DNA of 32,256 nt. It comes from JAKOQB01 sp036824465 (GTDB lineage Bacteria > Pseudomonadota > Gammaproteobacteria > Burkholderiales > Burkholderiaceae_F). Below are positions 23,900 through 31,899 of the stretch, piece by piece; within the stretch, counting starts at the first letter, position 1, and each line of letters begins with the position of its first letter. The translations under genes and the position numbers were made by a program. The stretch covers positions 1 to 32,256 of the forward strand of contig DAITAC010000048.1 of assembly GCA_036824465.1 (NCBI GenBank), given 5' to 3'. The notes under the pieces are model-generated. The model saw only the letters and a list, made by a program, of their open reading frames with translations, was not told the origin of the DNA and searched no databases.

Positions 23900-25639
23900 A
23901 TGCAAACAATTTGGACAAGCATTCGCAGCGTCGCTCTTGCGCTTGCGATTACGGTGCTGACGCCGCTGGCGGCGCTGGGTGCACCGGCATTCTCGGTTCA
24001 GGACATCGGCGTCGGTGTGCCGATCGACGTGAACTCGAGCGGGCAGATCCTTGGACTCGACACGTACTCAGCCGCGCAGCCTTGGGTGCTCGACGGTACG
24101 ACCAAGTCTTTCCTGCCGCTGCCTGCGGGTGTCACCGCGGCAACGGCCACACGGATCGGCGAGAACGGTGCGGTGGTCGGACAAGTCAGTAACCAGGCCG
24201 CCATTTGGTGGCCTGCCGGCGCAGGCAGCCGCACGCTCGAGTTGCTGGCTTTCCCGACGGGCGCCACCGTCGGCAAGGCAGTTGCCGTTAACAAGCTTGA
24301 TCAGGTGCTGGTGTCGTTCGGCACGCCGAGCAGATTGGTCACGGGGCTCGTCGTGTGGTCATACAAACCCTACCTGTACACGCGCGGCGGCGGCTTGGTC
24401 GACCTGAGCACGCTCTATACCTCGATCACCAGTTTTGCCGACCCGATGGACCTGACCGATAGCGGCCGCGTGCTTCTGCAATCGGGGCAGATCCTTGAAC
24501 CCGATGGCACCGTCACCGCCACTCCCGCGTTTCCCGAGCCGCCGCCCGGCGGATACCACTGGGTCTTCTTGCGCGCCATGCGTCTGAACGAAGCGGGCTC
24601 GTTCATCGGTGTGGCGACACTGTCGTCGTCGATGGGCTATGCGCAGGTCGTGCGCTACACGCCGGGCGCAGGATGGAAAGTGCTGGGCGGGCTGAGCGCC
24701 AACGTGATGGCGCTCGGCATCGACCGTGCAGGAGATTCGCTGCTGCTCGCCAACTACGTCTGCCCCATCAATTACGGACTCGCCTACAACGCGATCAATG
24801 TCGGCACGTATTGCCTGGATGACCTGATCCTCGGCGGTGGCTGGAGTTTCACGAGCTTCAGCTCGCGTGGCGCGTTGTCGGCCATGTCGCCGAACCCGAA
24901 CGGTGTTCCCAATCCGAACCCGGTCGGCATGATGGCGGCGCTCGGTTACCGCACCGCGGCCGGCACTTATCGGCTGGCCAGGCTGATGCCGGCCGGCGAC
25001 CTGCCCAAACCACCGGCGGTGACGCTGGCCGCAACGCCGCACCCCGGCACATGGGTCCAGCCCTACGACGCGATCACGCTGACGTGGACTTCCGGCGGCT
25101 ATCTGGCCAAGGCGTACGCGATCGAGCGCAAGGACGCAGGCGGCACCTTCAGCGAGATTGCGCGCATCGCGGCGACGGTGACGCAGTACGACGATCAGAA
25201 CATCACGTCGCTCGCCACGTACACCTATCGTGTCGCGACGATCGGCCTGGCCGGCGCGGGCGCGTACTCGAACGAAGCGACGGCCAAGGCGCCGGCGCCG
25301 ATGGACCGCACCGCGCCGCTAGTGACGATCAACGCACCGACCGAGGGCGCGACGGTCACGGGAACGGTCTCGATCAGCGCGACCTTCACCGATAACGTCG
25401 GCATCGTTTACGCCGACTTCAGATTCAGCCCGAACATGGGCAACGAGGTGATCTGCTCGAACTCGGCGTTGAATCCCGCGCCAACGCTGACCCTGTCATG
25501 CCGATGGGACACGCGCAAGGTGGCGTACCAGTCGCCCACCGCAACCGTCACCGCCTACGGCTATGACGGGATTGGCAACTGGGTGCAGAAGTCGGTGAAC
25601 GTCAACGTCACCTACAGCACCAAGGGCCGCGGCAAGTAA
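23900..25639 (+). CDS. Secreted protein with HAF-like repeats, fibronectin III and Ig-like domains
   Basis: This 579-aa protein opens with a signal peptide (MQTIWTSIRSVALALAITVL, cleavage near GA-PAF). Residues about 30-360 contain repeats such as DVNSSGQILGL, RIGENGAVVGQVSNQAAIWW and LTDSGRVLLQSGQI, reminiscent of HAF-type beta-propeller repeats. A fibronectin III domain follows (about 374-470, with ITLTWTSGGYLAKAYAIERK and TYTYRVATIGLAGAGAYSNE). The last 100 residues form an Ig-like module (VTINAPTEGATVTGTVSISA). There is no PEP-CTERM or other sorting tail; it ends in a short basic stretch. GAGGAG precedes the ATG at 23900. It is an exported or surface protein of unknown function. Confidence 0.8.
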   Translation: MQTIWTSIRSVALALAITVLTPLAALGAPAFSVQDIGVGVPIDVNSSGQILGLDTYSAAQPWVLDGTTKSFLPLPAGVTAATATRIGENGAVVGQVSNQAAIWWPAGAGSRTLELLAFPTGATVGKAVAVNKLDQVLVSFGTPSRLVTGLVVWSYKPYLYTRGGGLVDLSTLYTSITSFADPMDLTDSGRVLLQSGQILEPDGTVTATPAFPEPPPGGYHWVFLRAMRLNEAGSFIGVATLSSSMGYAQVVRYTPGAGWKVLGGLSANVMALGIDRAGDSLLLANYVCPINYGLAYNAINVGTYCLDDLILGGGWSFTSFSSRGALSAMSPNPNGVPNPNPVGMMAALGYRTAAGTYRLARLMPAGDLPKPPAVTLAATPHPGTWVQPYDAITLTWTSGGYLAKAYAIERKDAGGTFSEIARIAATVTQYDDQNITSLATYTYRVATIGLAGAGAYSNEATAKAPAPMDRTAPLVTINAPTEGATVTGTVSISATFTDNVGIVYADFRFSPNMGNEVICSNSALNPAPTLTLSCRWDTRKVAYQSPTATVTAYGYDGIGNWVQKSVNVNVTYSTKGRGK

Positions 25640-25643
25640 GCAA

Positions 25644-25673
25644 ACCGGCGCCTCGATCGCGCCGGTCGAGGCG
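25644..25673 (+). terminator. Hairpin pair after the secreted-protein gene (possible terminator)
   Basis: ACCGGCGC (25644-25651) pairs with GCGCCGGT (25659-25666), and CGCCTCGA (25649-25656) pairs with TCGAGGCG (25666-25673). The two 8-bp stems share bases, so only one can form at a time. They lie just after the stop codon. No T-run follows, so rho-independent termination is uncertain. Confidence 0.45.
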
Positions 25674-25863
25674 TGCCGCGCACTCTGACCTCGTGTCAGG
25701 AGGCGCGGCACTTTCCTTTGGCGCAAAGCGTGCTCACGGCGCTTGCCGCGGTGACAACGCTTTTTCCCAATACCGCCGAGCGCTGTGTACGATCGCGCAA
25801 CGGCCGGTGTGACCACGTGTCAACCTCGGTGCGGCGAACAATGAGACCGTTGGAGGAAACACG

Positions 25864-26823
25864 ATGAAGCGCAGAACCGTCCTGACGTCTGCCGCGGCGC
25901 TCGCGATCGCGCGACCGGCGGGAGTCGCCGCGCAGAGCTTTCCCAGCCGCTCGATCACGCTGATCGCACCGTTCCCCGCTGGCGGGCCGACCGACATCAC
26001 GCTGCGCGCGCTTGCCGAAGCGACTTCGAAGCACCTGCCGCAGCCGGTCGTGGTCGAGAATCGGCCCGGCGCCGGCGGGACGCTCGGTGTGGTCGCATTG
26101 AGCAACGCGCGGCCTGACGGCCACACGCTGTCGCAGTTGCCGCTGTCGATCTTCCGCATCCCGCACACGCAGAAGACGAGCTGGGATCCGCTGCTGTCGA
26201 TCGATTACGTGATCGGCATCTCCGGCTACACGTTCGGCGTGGTGGTGCCGGCGAACTCGCAGTTCAAGACCTTCAAGGACGTCATCGAGTGGGCGCGCAG
26301 GAACCCCGGGCAGCTGGCCTACGGCTCCACCGGCACGGGCACGAGCCCGCACCTGACGATGGAAGAACTCGCGCTCGCGCAGAACGTGAAGTTCAACCAC
26401 ATTCCGTACCGCGGCAGCGCCGACATGATGACCGCGATCCTCGGCGGCCAGATCATGGCGGCGGCGGATTCAACCGGCTTCGCGCCGCACGTCGAAAGCG
26501 GCAAGCTGCGACTGCTCGTCACGTGGGGCGAGAAACGCACGCGCCGCTGGCCGCAGGTGCCCACGCTCGTTGATCTCGGCTACGGCATCGTCTCCGCCTC
26601 GCCGTACGGACTCGGCACCGCCAAGGGCACCGATCCCGCGATCATCAAAACCCTGCACGATGCGTTCCAGAAAGGGATGAACGATCCCAAGCACGTCGCG
26701 GTGCTCGAACGCTACGACCAGGAACTCTGGTACATGGCGAGCGCCGACTACACCGCCTACGCGCGTGCGACGTACGTCAAGGAGAAGCGGCTGATCGAAC
26801 GGCTGGGCATGGCGCGCGCATAG
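25864..26823 (+). CDS. Bug/TctC-family periplasmic substrate-binding protein 1
   Basis: This 319-aa Bug-type (tripartite tricarboxylate transporter) binding protein has a Tat-like or Sec signal (MKRRTVLTSAAALAIARPAG, cleavage near AAQ). The mature start SFPSRSITLIAPFPAGGPTD is the family signature, and ENRPGAGGTLG, LAYGSTGTGTSPHL and HIPYRGSADMMTAILGGQI are the conserved blocks around the ligand pocket. Bug proteins bind carboxylates; specificity cannot be read. GTTGGAGGAAAC provides a strong RBS. A second Bug gene follows after 35 bp. The TctA/TctB membrane subunits are not in the window, as is common for Bug genes. Confidence 0.92.
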   Translation: MKRRTVLTSAAALAIARPAGVAAQSFPSRSITLIAPFPAGGPTDITLRALAEATSKHLPQPVVVENRPGAGGTLGVVALSNARPDGHTLSQLPLSIFRIPHTQKTSWDPLLSIDYVIGISGYTFGVVVPANSQFKTFKDVIEWARRNPGQLAYGSTGTGTSPHLTMEELALAQNVKFNHIPYRGSADMMTAILGGQIMAAADSTGFAPHVESGKLRLLVTWGEKRTRRWPQVPTLVDLGYGIVSASPYGLGTAKGTDPAIIKTLHDAFQKGMNDPKHVAVLERYDQELWYMASADYTAYARATYVKEKRLIERLGMARA

Positions 26824-26858
26824 TTCGACGAGCGGCTTGTCTTTCCGGGGAGGTTTTG

Positions 26859-27818
26859 ATGATTCGAGTTCTCGGGATGTTGCTGGCCACGATGTGCATG
26901 GCGCTTCCTGCAATGGCGCAGGACTATCCGAACCGCCCCGTCAAGATCATCGTGCCTTTCGCTTCCGGCGGCCCGGCAGATCTGTACGCGCGCTTCCTCG
27001 GCCAGCGTCTGCAGGACGCCCTTGGGCAATCGTTCGTCGTCGAGGATCGGCCCGGCGGGGGTTCAGTGATCGGCACCGACGCCGTCGCCAAGTCCGCCCC
27101 CGACGGCTACACGCTGCTGATGATGTCCAACACGCACACGGTCAATGAATCGCTGATCCCGAACAAGCCTTTTCAGTTGCTGCGCGACTTTGCACCGATC
27201 GCGCCGGTGAACTACTCCGACCTGCTGCTGGTCGTTCATCCGTCGGTGCCGGCGAAGACGCTGAAGGAACTGCTTGACCTTGCCAAGGCGAAACCGGGCG
27301 CAATGAACTACGCGTCGTCGGGTCCGGGGACCCCGTATCACATGGCCGGCGAACTGTTCAAGGCGATGGCGGGGGTCGACATCGTGCACGTGCCGTACAA
27401 GGGCAGTTCCGGCGCGCGCACCGACATCGTCGGTGGCCAGGTGCAGATGATGTTCGACGCGATCACGACGATGGCGCAGCAGGCGCGCGCGGGCAAGGTG
27501 CGCGCGATCGCGACCACCGGCAAGGTGCGCTCCGATGTCACGCCCGAGGTGCCGACGGTCGCCGAGGCGGGCGTTCCCGGCTACGAGGCAACGATCTGGC
27601 TTGGCCTGATGGCGCCCGCGGGCACACCGAAGCCGATCATTGACAAGTTGAACGCCGCGATCACGCGCATCGTCAATCAGCCCGACGTGCGCGCCGCCTG
27701 GACGCAGCAGGGCGCCGTGCCGATGACGATGAGCCCCGAGGAGTTCGATCGCTACCTGCGTGACGACATCGCCAAGTGGGCCAACGTCGTCAAGGTCGCC
27801 AGAATCAAGGTCGACTAA
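26859..27818 (+). CDS. Bug/TctC-family periplasmic substrate-binding protein 2
   Basis: This 319-aa Bug protein has a signal peptide (MIRVLGMLLATMCMALPAMA) and mature start QDYPNRPVKIIVPFASGGPA. EDRPGGGSVIG, MNYASSGPGTPYHMAGELF and VPYKGSSGARTDIVGGQVQM are the conserved pocket blocks. The ATG at 26859 follows GGGGAGG. It is probably cotranscribed with the preceding Bug gene; the two proteins differ clearly, so this is an old duplication or two independent members. Its TAA stop lies within the CTAAG that borders a 282-bp inverted-repeat element, so the transcript end now lies in that element. Confidence 0.93.
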   Translation: MIRVLGMLLATMCMALPAMAQDYPNRPVKIIVPFASGGPADLYARFLGQRLQDALGQSFVVEDRPGGGSVIGTDAVAKSAPDGYTLLMMSNTHTVNESLIPNKPFQLLRDFAPIAPVNYSDLLLVVHPSVPAKTLKELLDLAKAKPGAMNYASSGPGTPYHMAGELFKAMAGVDIVHVPYKGSSGARTDIVGGQVQMMFDAITTMAQQARAGKVRAIATTGKVRSDVTPEVPTVAEAGVPGYEATIWLGLMAPAGTPKPIIDKLNAAITRIVNQPDVRAAWTQQGAVPMTMSPEEFDRYLRDDIAKWANVVKVARIKVD

Positions 27819-27819
27819 G

Positions 27820-28101
27820 AGCTTGTCCGTGAATAATTCGTACGATGCGTTGCCGCCAGAAAGCCCGGATGCAAGGCGCGCGGCGCAGGATCAGTAGCTC
27901 GGCCTACGGCCCAGCCGTGCAACGCCGCAGCCGGGCTTTCTGGCGGCAACCCGAAGGGACGGGCCGATTTGGCTCGCATTGCGTTGTTGCTTGCCGGAGC
28001 AGTGCTCCGGCCTTATTTGGATCGACCAAACCGCGCTCCTCGCGCCTAGCACTGCAAGCCAAATCGGCCCGTCGCACGCACGAATTATTTACGGACAAGC
28101 T
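27820..28101. mobile_element. 282-bp MITE-like element with nested hairpins
   Basis: Terminal inverted repeats of 22 bp (27820-27841 and 28080-28101, one mismatch, outer end AGCTTGTCCGT) are bordered on both sides by the 5-bp direct repeat CTAAG (27815-27819 and 28102-28106), which fits a target-site duplication. Inside are two large hairpins: H1 with perfect 20-bp arms (27849-27868 with 27931-27950, containing GCCGCCAGAAAGCCC) and H2 with perfect 17-bp arms (27958-27974 with 28057-28073, containing GGCCGATTTGG). H2 encloses a small hairpin, GCCGGAGCA-G-TGCTCCGGC (27993-28011). No transposase is encoded, so it would be non-autonomous. It could also act as a structured 3' untranslated element. 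Confidence 0.7.
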
Positions 28102-28241
28102 CTAAGGCCGGGGCCGCAGCTTGTCGCGGCAAGGCTTTTGACATCCTTTTCTGCTGTGTCCGGGTGATTTGACCGGAGGCAAGGGCAAGGGCGCCCACCT
28201 TGGGTAAAAGGGACCACTGCCCGATGGGCACCGCCACGGTG

Positions 28242-28267
28242 GGTGTCACGTGGGTGGCGCTGACACC
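28242..28267. promoter_or_regulatory. Inverted repeat ahead of the biotin carrier gene, possible operator
   Basis: GGTGTCA (28242-28248) and TGACACC (28261-28267) are perfect 7-bp arms separated by 12 bp, about 30 bp before the carrier ATG. A TTGACA sequence at 28138-28143 could be a -35, but no good -10 follows. The regulator is unknown. Confidence 0.35.
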
Positions 28268-28295
28268 GGCACAAACCTGAACGAGGGGACAGACA

Positions 28296-28511
28296 ATGGC
28301 AGAAGAAGTGCGGGCACCGCTGGCGGGCAACATTTTCGAGGTGCTGGTCGAGGTCGGCGCCAAGGTGGCGGAAGACGACGACCTCTTGATTATCGAGGCG
28401 CTGAAGATGGAGAACCCGATCGTGGCGCCCTGCAGCGGCACGGTGAAAGAGGTTCGCGTGAAGAAGGGCGACAAGGTCGCCGAAGACGCGGTGCTGATCG
28501 TGATCGAGTGA
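28296..28511 (+). CDS. Short biotin carboxyl carrier protein
   Basis: This 71-aa protein is a single biotinyl domain with no N-terminal extension: APLAGNIFEVLVEVGAKV, then the biotinylation motif EALKMEN with Lys37, then APCSGTVKEVRVKKGDKV. It has the usual hammerhead of two repeated halves around the modified lysine. Leucine replaces the usual methionine before the lysine. AcceB-type carriers are longer; this size is typical of free-standing carriers of decarboxylases or acyl-CoA carboxylases. It heads an operon with an acyl-CoA dehydrogenase (15 bp on) and a GcdA-like carboxyltransferase, and should carry CO2 as carboxybiotin for the latter. No biotin carboxylase is present. Confidence 0.9.
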   Translation: MAEEVRAPLAGNIFEVLVEVGAKVAEDDDLLIIEALKMENPIVAPCSGTVKEVRVKKGDKVAEDAVLIVIE

Positions 28512-28526
28512 AGAAGCAGGACCACC

Positions 28527-29687
28527 ATGAACTTCGAACTCACCGCCGAGCAGCAACTGATTCAGGACACGGCCAAGCGCTTCGCCGCCGAGGACATCGC
28601 GCCGACGCTTGTAAAGGAAGAAGAGAAGCACGAGTTCCGCGCCGATCGCGTCGCCAAGATGGGCTCGCTCGGCTTCTTTTCCTGTGCGTTGCCCGAGGAA
28701 CTTGGTGGCAGCGGCATGGGCTTCATGGAATCCGTGCTGATGGCCGAGCAGATCGCCAAGGTCTCGGCGTCGTGGCGGCTGCCGTTCAACATGCAGAACC
28801 TTGGGCCCGCGCTCACGGTCGCGAAGTTCGGCACGCCGGAACAGAAGAAGAAGTACATCTCCAGCTGGGTCGCCGGAACGCAGCTCGGCTTCTTCGCGAT
28901 GACCGAGTCGAACACCGGCTCGGACGTCGCCAGCATGAAGACCCATGCCATCGACCGCGGCGACCACTGGGAAGTGCACGGCAGCAAGATGTGGATCTCG
29001 CAGGCGCACGTCGGCGATGCGGGGCTGCTCTACGCGTACACCGACAAGGCGGCCGGCAACAAGGGCATGACCGCGTTCATCATCGAGCCGAAGAAGATGA
29101 AGGGCTGCACCGCGCGCGCGATCGAGACCAAGCTCGGCCTGCGCTGCGCGCCGACCGGCGAGTTCGTCTTCGAAGGCATGAAGGTGCCCAAGGAACATGT
29201 GCTCGGCAAACCCGGCGACGGATTTCGCATCTGCATGTGGCAACTCAACCAGACGCGTCTGGGCTGCGCCGCCGGCGCGTTGGGCGTGGCGGGCGGCGCG
29301 CTCGACCTCGCGATCCAGTACGCCAACGAGCGAACACAGTTCGGCAAGCCGATCTCGCAGCACCAGATGGTCCAGGCGCAGATCGCCGAGATGACGGTCG
29401 AACATCACGCCGCGCAGATGCTCGTCTACCGCGCGGCGTGGCTCAAGGACCAGGGCAAGCCGAACCAGTTGGAAACCTCGATCGCCAAGTACGCCGCGTC
29501 CGAGGCCGCGGTGCGCGCGGCCAACGAGTGCATGAAGATCTACGGCTCGTACGGCTATTCCACCGAATATCCGGCCGAGCGCTTCTACCGCGACGCCAAG
29601 TCGCTGCAGGTCGTCGAGGGCACCTCGAACATCCAGAAGATCATCATCTCCGGCATGGCCTGCGGGCAGACGCCGAACCGCGAATGA
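28527..29687 (+). CDS. Acyl-CoA dehydrogenase, candidate non-decarboxylating glutaryl-CoA dehydrogenase
   Basis: This 386-aa FAD enzyme has the expected blocks: FAMTESNTGSDVASMKTHAI, GSKMWISQAH, YAYTDKAAGNKGMTAFIIEP, NERTQFGKPISQHQM and YGYSTEYPAERFYRDAK. The catalytic base is Glu364 in VVEGTSNIQK. The residue before it is Val363, where most relatives and decarboxylating glutaryl-CoA dehydrogenases have Tyr. As I recall, Val at this position is a mark of the non-decarboxylating enzyme of Desulfococcus. Arg84 (ASWRLPFNMQ) occupies the place that binds the distal carboxylate in glutaryl-CoA dehydrogenases. The flanking biotin carrier and GcdA-like gene support glutaryl-CoA to glutaconyl-CoA oxidation. 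Another dicarboxylyl- or short-chain acyl-CoA is possible. Confidence 0.85.
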   Translation: MNFELTAEQQLIQDTAKRFAAEDIAPTLVKEEEKHEFRADRVAKMGSLGFFSCALPEELGGSGMGFMESVLMAEQIAKVSASWRLPFNMQNLGPALTVAKFGTPEQKKKYISSWVAGTQLGFFAMTESNTGSDVASMKTHAIDRGDHWEVHGSKMWISQAHVGDAGLLYAYTDKAAGNKGMTAFIIEPKKMKGCTARAIETKLGLRCAPTGEFVFEGMKVPKEHVLGKPGDGFRICMWQLNQTRLGCAAGALGVAGGALDLAIQYANERTQFGKPISQHQMVQAQIAEMTVEHHAAQMLVYRAAWLKDQGKPNQLETSIAKYAASEAAVRAANECMKIYGSYGYSTEYPAERFYRDAKSLQVVEGTSNIQKIIISGMACGQTPNRE

Positions 29688-29697
29688 GGTGCGACAC

Positions 29698-31431
29698 ATG
29701 AGGCCCTACTTCCAGAAGATGCCCGCCTTGGGCAAAGCGCTCAAGGAAGCGCGCATCGCACGCTCGAAAGACAGCCGCGCAAAGCTCGAAGCGATCGAGG
29801 CCGAGATCGCCGCCGCCCGGAAGGCGCGTGAAAACGTCGGCATGCCGACAGCCGAAATCAACAAGCGCGGCGCACTCACCGTGTGGCAACGGCTCGAGTA
29901 CCTCGTCGACCCCGGCACGTGGCATCCGCTGCACAGCCTGTACAACCCGGAGGACAACGAAGAAGGCACGACCAACGTCGTCGATGGCCTGGCCAAGATC
30001 GCCGGGCGCTGGGCGGTGGTCATCGGCTTCGACAACAAGGTGCTCGCCGGCGCGTGGATCGCGGGGCAGGCGGACAACATCCTGCGCGTGACCAATCTCG
30101 CCAAGCGGCTGCGCCTGCCTCTGGTGTGGCTCGTCAACTGCAGCGGCGTGAAGCTGCCCGACCAGGAGAAGTTCTATGCGGACCGCCGCGGCGGCGGTAC
30201 GCCGTTCTTCCGCCATGCCGAGCTCGAGCAGGCGGGGATTCCGGTGCTCGCCGGTATCTACGGCACCAATCCCGCGGGCGGCGGTTACCAGAGCATCAGC
30301 CCGACGATCCTGCTCGCGCACAAGGACGCCAACATGGCGGTCGGCGGCGCGGGCATCGTCTCCGGCATGTCGCCGCGTGGCCACTTCGACCTCGAAGGCC
30401 TCGAGGAACTGATCGCACGCACGCGCGATTTCAAGGAACGGCCGCCGGGGCGGGTCGAGATCCATCAAAGCGAAACCGGATTCTTCACGCACGTGTACGA
30501 CGACGAGAAGGGCGTGCTCGACGGCCTGAAGGAATACATGCGCGCGATCCCCGCCTACGAGGCGAAGTTCTTCCGCGTCGCCGAGCCGGCGGAGCCCGCG
30601 TTCGCCGCCGAAGACCTTTACCACCTGGTGCCGATCAACCAGAAGGAAACCTATTCGTTCGACGACGTGCTCGCGCGCCTGGTCGACGGCAGCGAACACA
30701 TGGAGTTCCGCCCGGAATCGGGGCCGGAGATCTACACCGGGCTGGTCAAGATCGACGGCATGCTGATCGGCGTGATCGGCAATCGGCAAGGCTTGCTGCC
30801 CAAGGGCTACCCCGAGTACGCCGACTACCCCGGCATCGGCGGCAAGCTCTATCGCCAGGGGCTGATCAAGATGAACGAGTTCGTCACGCTGTGCGGGCGC
30901 GACCGCGTGCCGGTCATCTGGTTCCAGGACACCAGCGGCATCGACGTTGGCGACATCGCCGAGCGCGCCGAGCTGCTCGGCCTCGGCCAGTCACTGATCT
31001 ACTCGATCCAGTCGACCGACGTACCGATGATGCTCGTCGTGCTGAGAAAAGGCACCGCCGCGGCGCACTACGTGATGGGCGGGCCGACCGCGAACCGCCA
31101 CAACGCGTTCACGCTCGGCACTGCCGCCACCGAGATCTACGTGATGCACGGCGAGACCGCCGCGGTCGCGACCTACGCGCGCCGCGCGGTGAAGGACAAG
31201 GACGCCGGCAAGCCGCTCGAGCCGATCGCCGCGAAGATGAACGAGATGGCGCAGAAGTACCACGACACCTCGCGCCCCGACTATTGCGCGCGCCATGGTT
31301 TCGTCGACGAGATCGTCGACCTGAAAGCGCTGCGCGGGTACCTGAAGGCGTTTGCCGGCGCGGTGTACCAGAACCCGACGTCAATCTGCCCGCGGCATCA
31401 GATGTTGTTGCCGAGGGTGATCAAGGGATAG
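29698..31431 (+). CDS. GcdA-like biotin-dependent carboxyltransferase (glutaconyl-CoA decarboxylase alpha type)
   Basis: This 577-aa protein carries two crotonase-like carboxyltransferase halves. It opens MRPYFQKMPALGKALKEA and contains NKRGALTVWQRLEYLVDPGT, VWLVNCSGVKLPDQEKFYAD, RRGGGTPFFRHAELEQAGIP, GIYGTNPAGGGYQSISPT, GIGGKLYRQGLIKMNEFVTL and RKGTAAAHYVMGGP. All follow in order the alpha subunit of glutaconyl-CoA decarboxylase as I know it from Acidaminococcus, including the YFQ.MP start; length is close to the 587 residues of that enzyme. It moves CO2 between glutaconyl-CoA (or another acyl-CoA) and biotin on the carrier. The ATG at 29698 was preferred to the GTG three codons earlier. The Na+-pumping GcdB subunit is not seen. 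Confidence 0.9.
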   Translation: MRPYFQKMPALGKALKEARIARSKDSRAKLEAIEAEIAAARKARENVGMPTAEINKRGALTVWQRLEYLVDPGTWHPLHSLYNPEDNEEGTTNVVDGLAKIAGRWAVVIGFDNKVLAGAWIAGQADNILRVTNLAKRLRLPLVWLVNCSGVKLPDQEKFYADRRGGGTPFFRHAELEQAGIPVLAGIYGTNPAGGGYQSISPTILLAHKDANMAVGGAGIVSGMSPRGHFDLEGLEELIARTRDFKERPPGRVEIHQSETGFFTHVYDDEKGVLDGLKEYMRAIPAYEAKFFRVAEPAEPAFAAEDLYHLVPINQKETYSFDDVLARLVDGSEHMEFRPESGPEIYTGLVKIDGMLIGVIGNRQGLLPKGYPEYADYPGIGGKLYRQGLIKMNEFVTLCGRDRVPVIWFQDTSGIDVGDIAERAELLGLGQSLIYSIQSTDVPMMLVVLRKGTAAAHYVMGGPTANRHNAFTLGTAATEIYVMHGETAAVATYARRAVKDKDAGKPLEPIAAKMNEMAQKYHDTSRPDYCARHGFVDEIVDLKALRGYLKAFAGAVYQNPTSICPRHQMLLPRVIKG

Positions 31432-31899
31432 AGCCCATCTCGATAACCCCGGTGGGTCGCGGCGCGCTGACTGGGCGATCCGGCGATTCCCGCTTCACTT
31501 TCGGGGGTCTCGGTCGGTCGGTCCGGGTACGGCGTGCCGACGCCGTGCTCCGATGCAGAACGCAAAGACGTGCTGCAGCGTTTGCGGACGTTGATGAAAG
31601 TTGCGTCTCGGCCATGAAGGTGCCGTCGTGCGAGGCCAGGCGAAGTTCGACAACCCGGCGAGGACCGGCCGTTCGACAATTTCACTTGGTCGGCATTACC
31701 CGGCCAGAAAGAGCCGGCCGTCGCCGCCGCCCAATTGGCTGCAAAGCGGTCGTTCCTCACCTTCGCGCCGACCCTCTCACCTGCGTCCTCTCGAACAGCG
31801 CAGAATCTGGTTAACGAGATCCGGTGATTCCGGTTAAGTTGAAAATGTCTCTCGATAAAACACGTTAGGCGTGTATTTGACTGATCGGGAGGATTCGTC
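31432..31899. other. 468-bp intergenic stretch, no gene seen
   Basis: Open frames exist on both strands but none shows a recognisable domain, RBS or protein-like composition. No intrinsic terminator is evident right after the carboxyltransferase stop. From about 31790 the sequence becomes more AT-rich, consistent with a promoter for the next gene. Confidence 0.4.

Noticed and set aside
26847..26858. TTG at 26856 as start of the second Bug protein
   Set aside because: The next codon is ATG with GGGGAGG at suitable spacing, and it directly begins the signal peptide.
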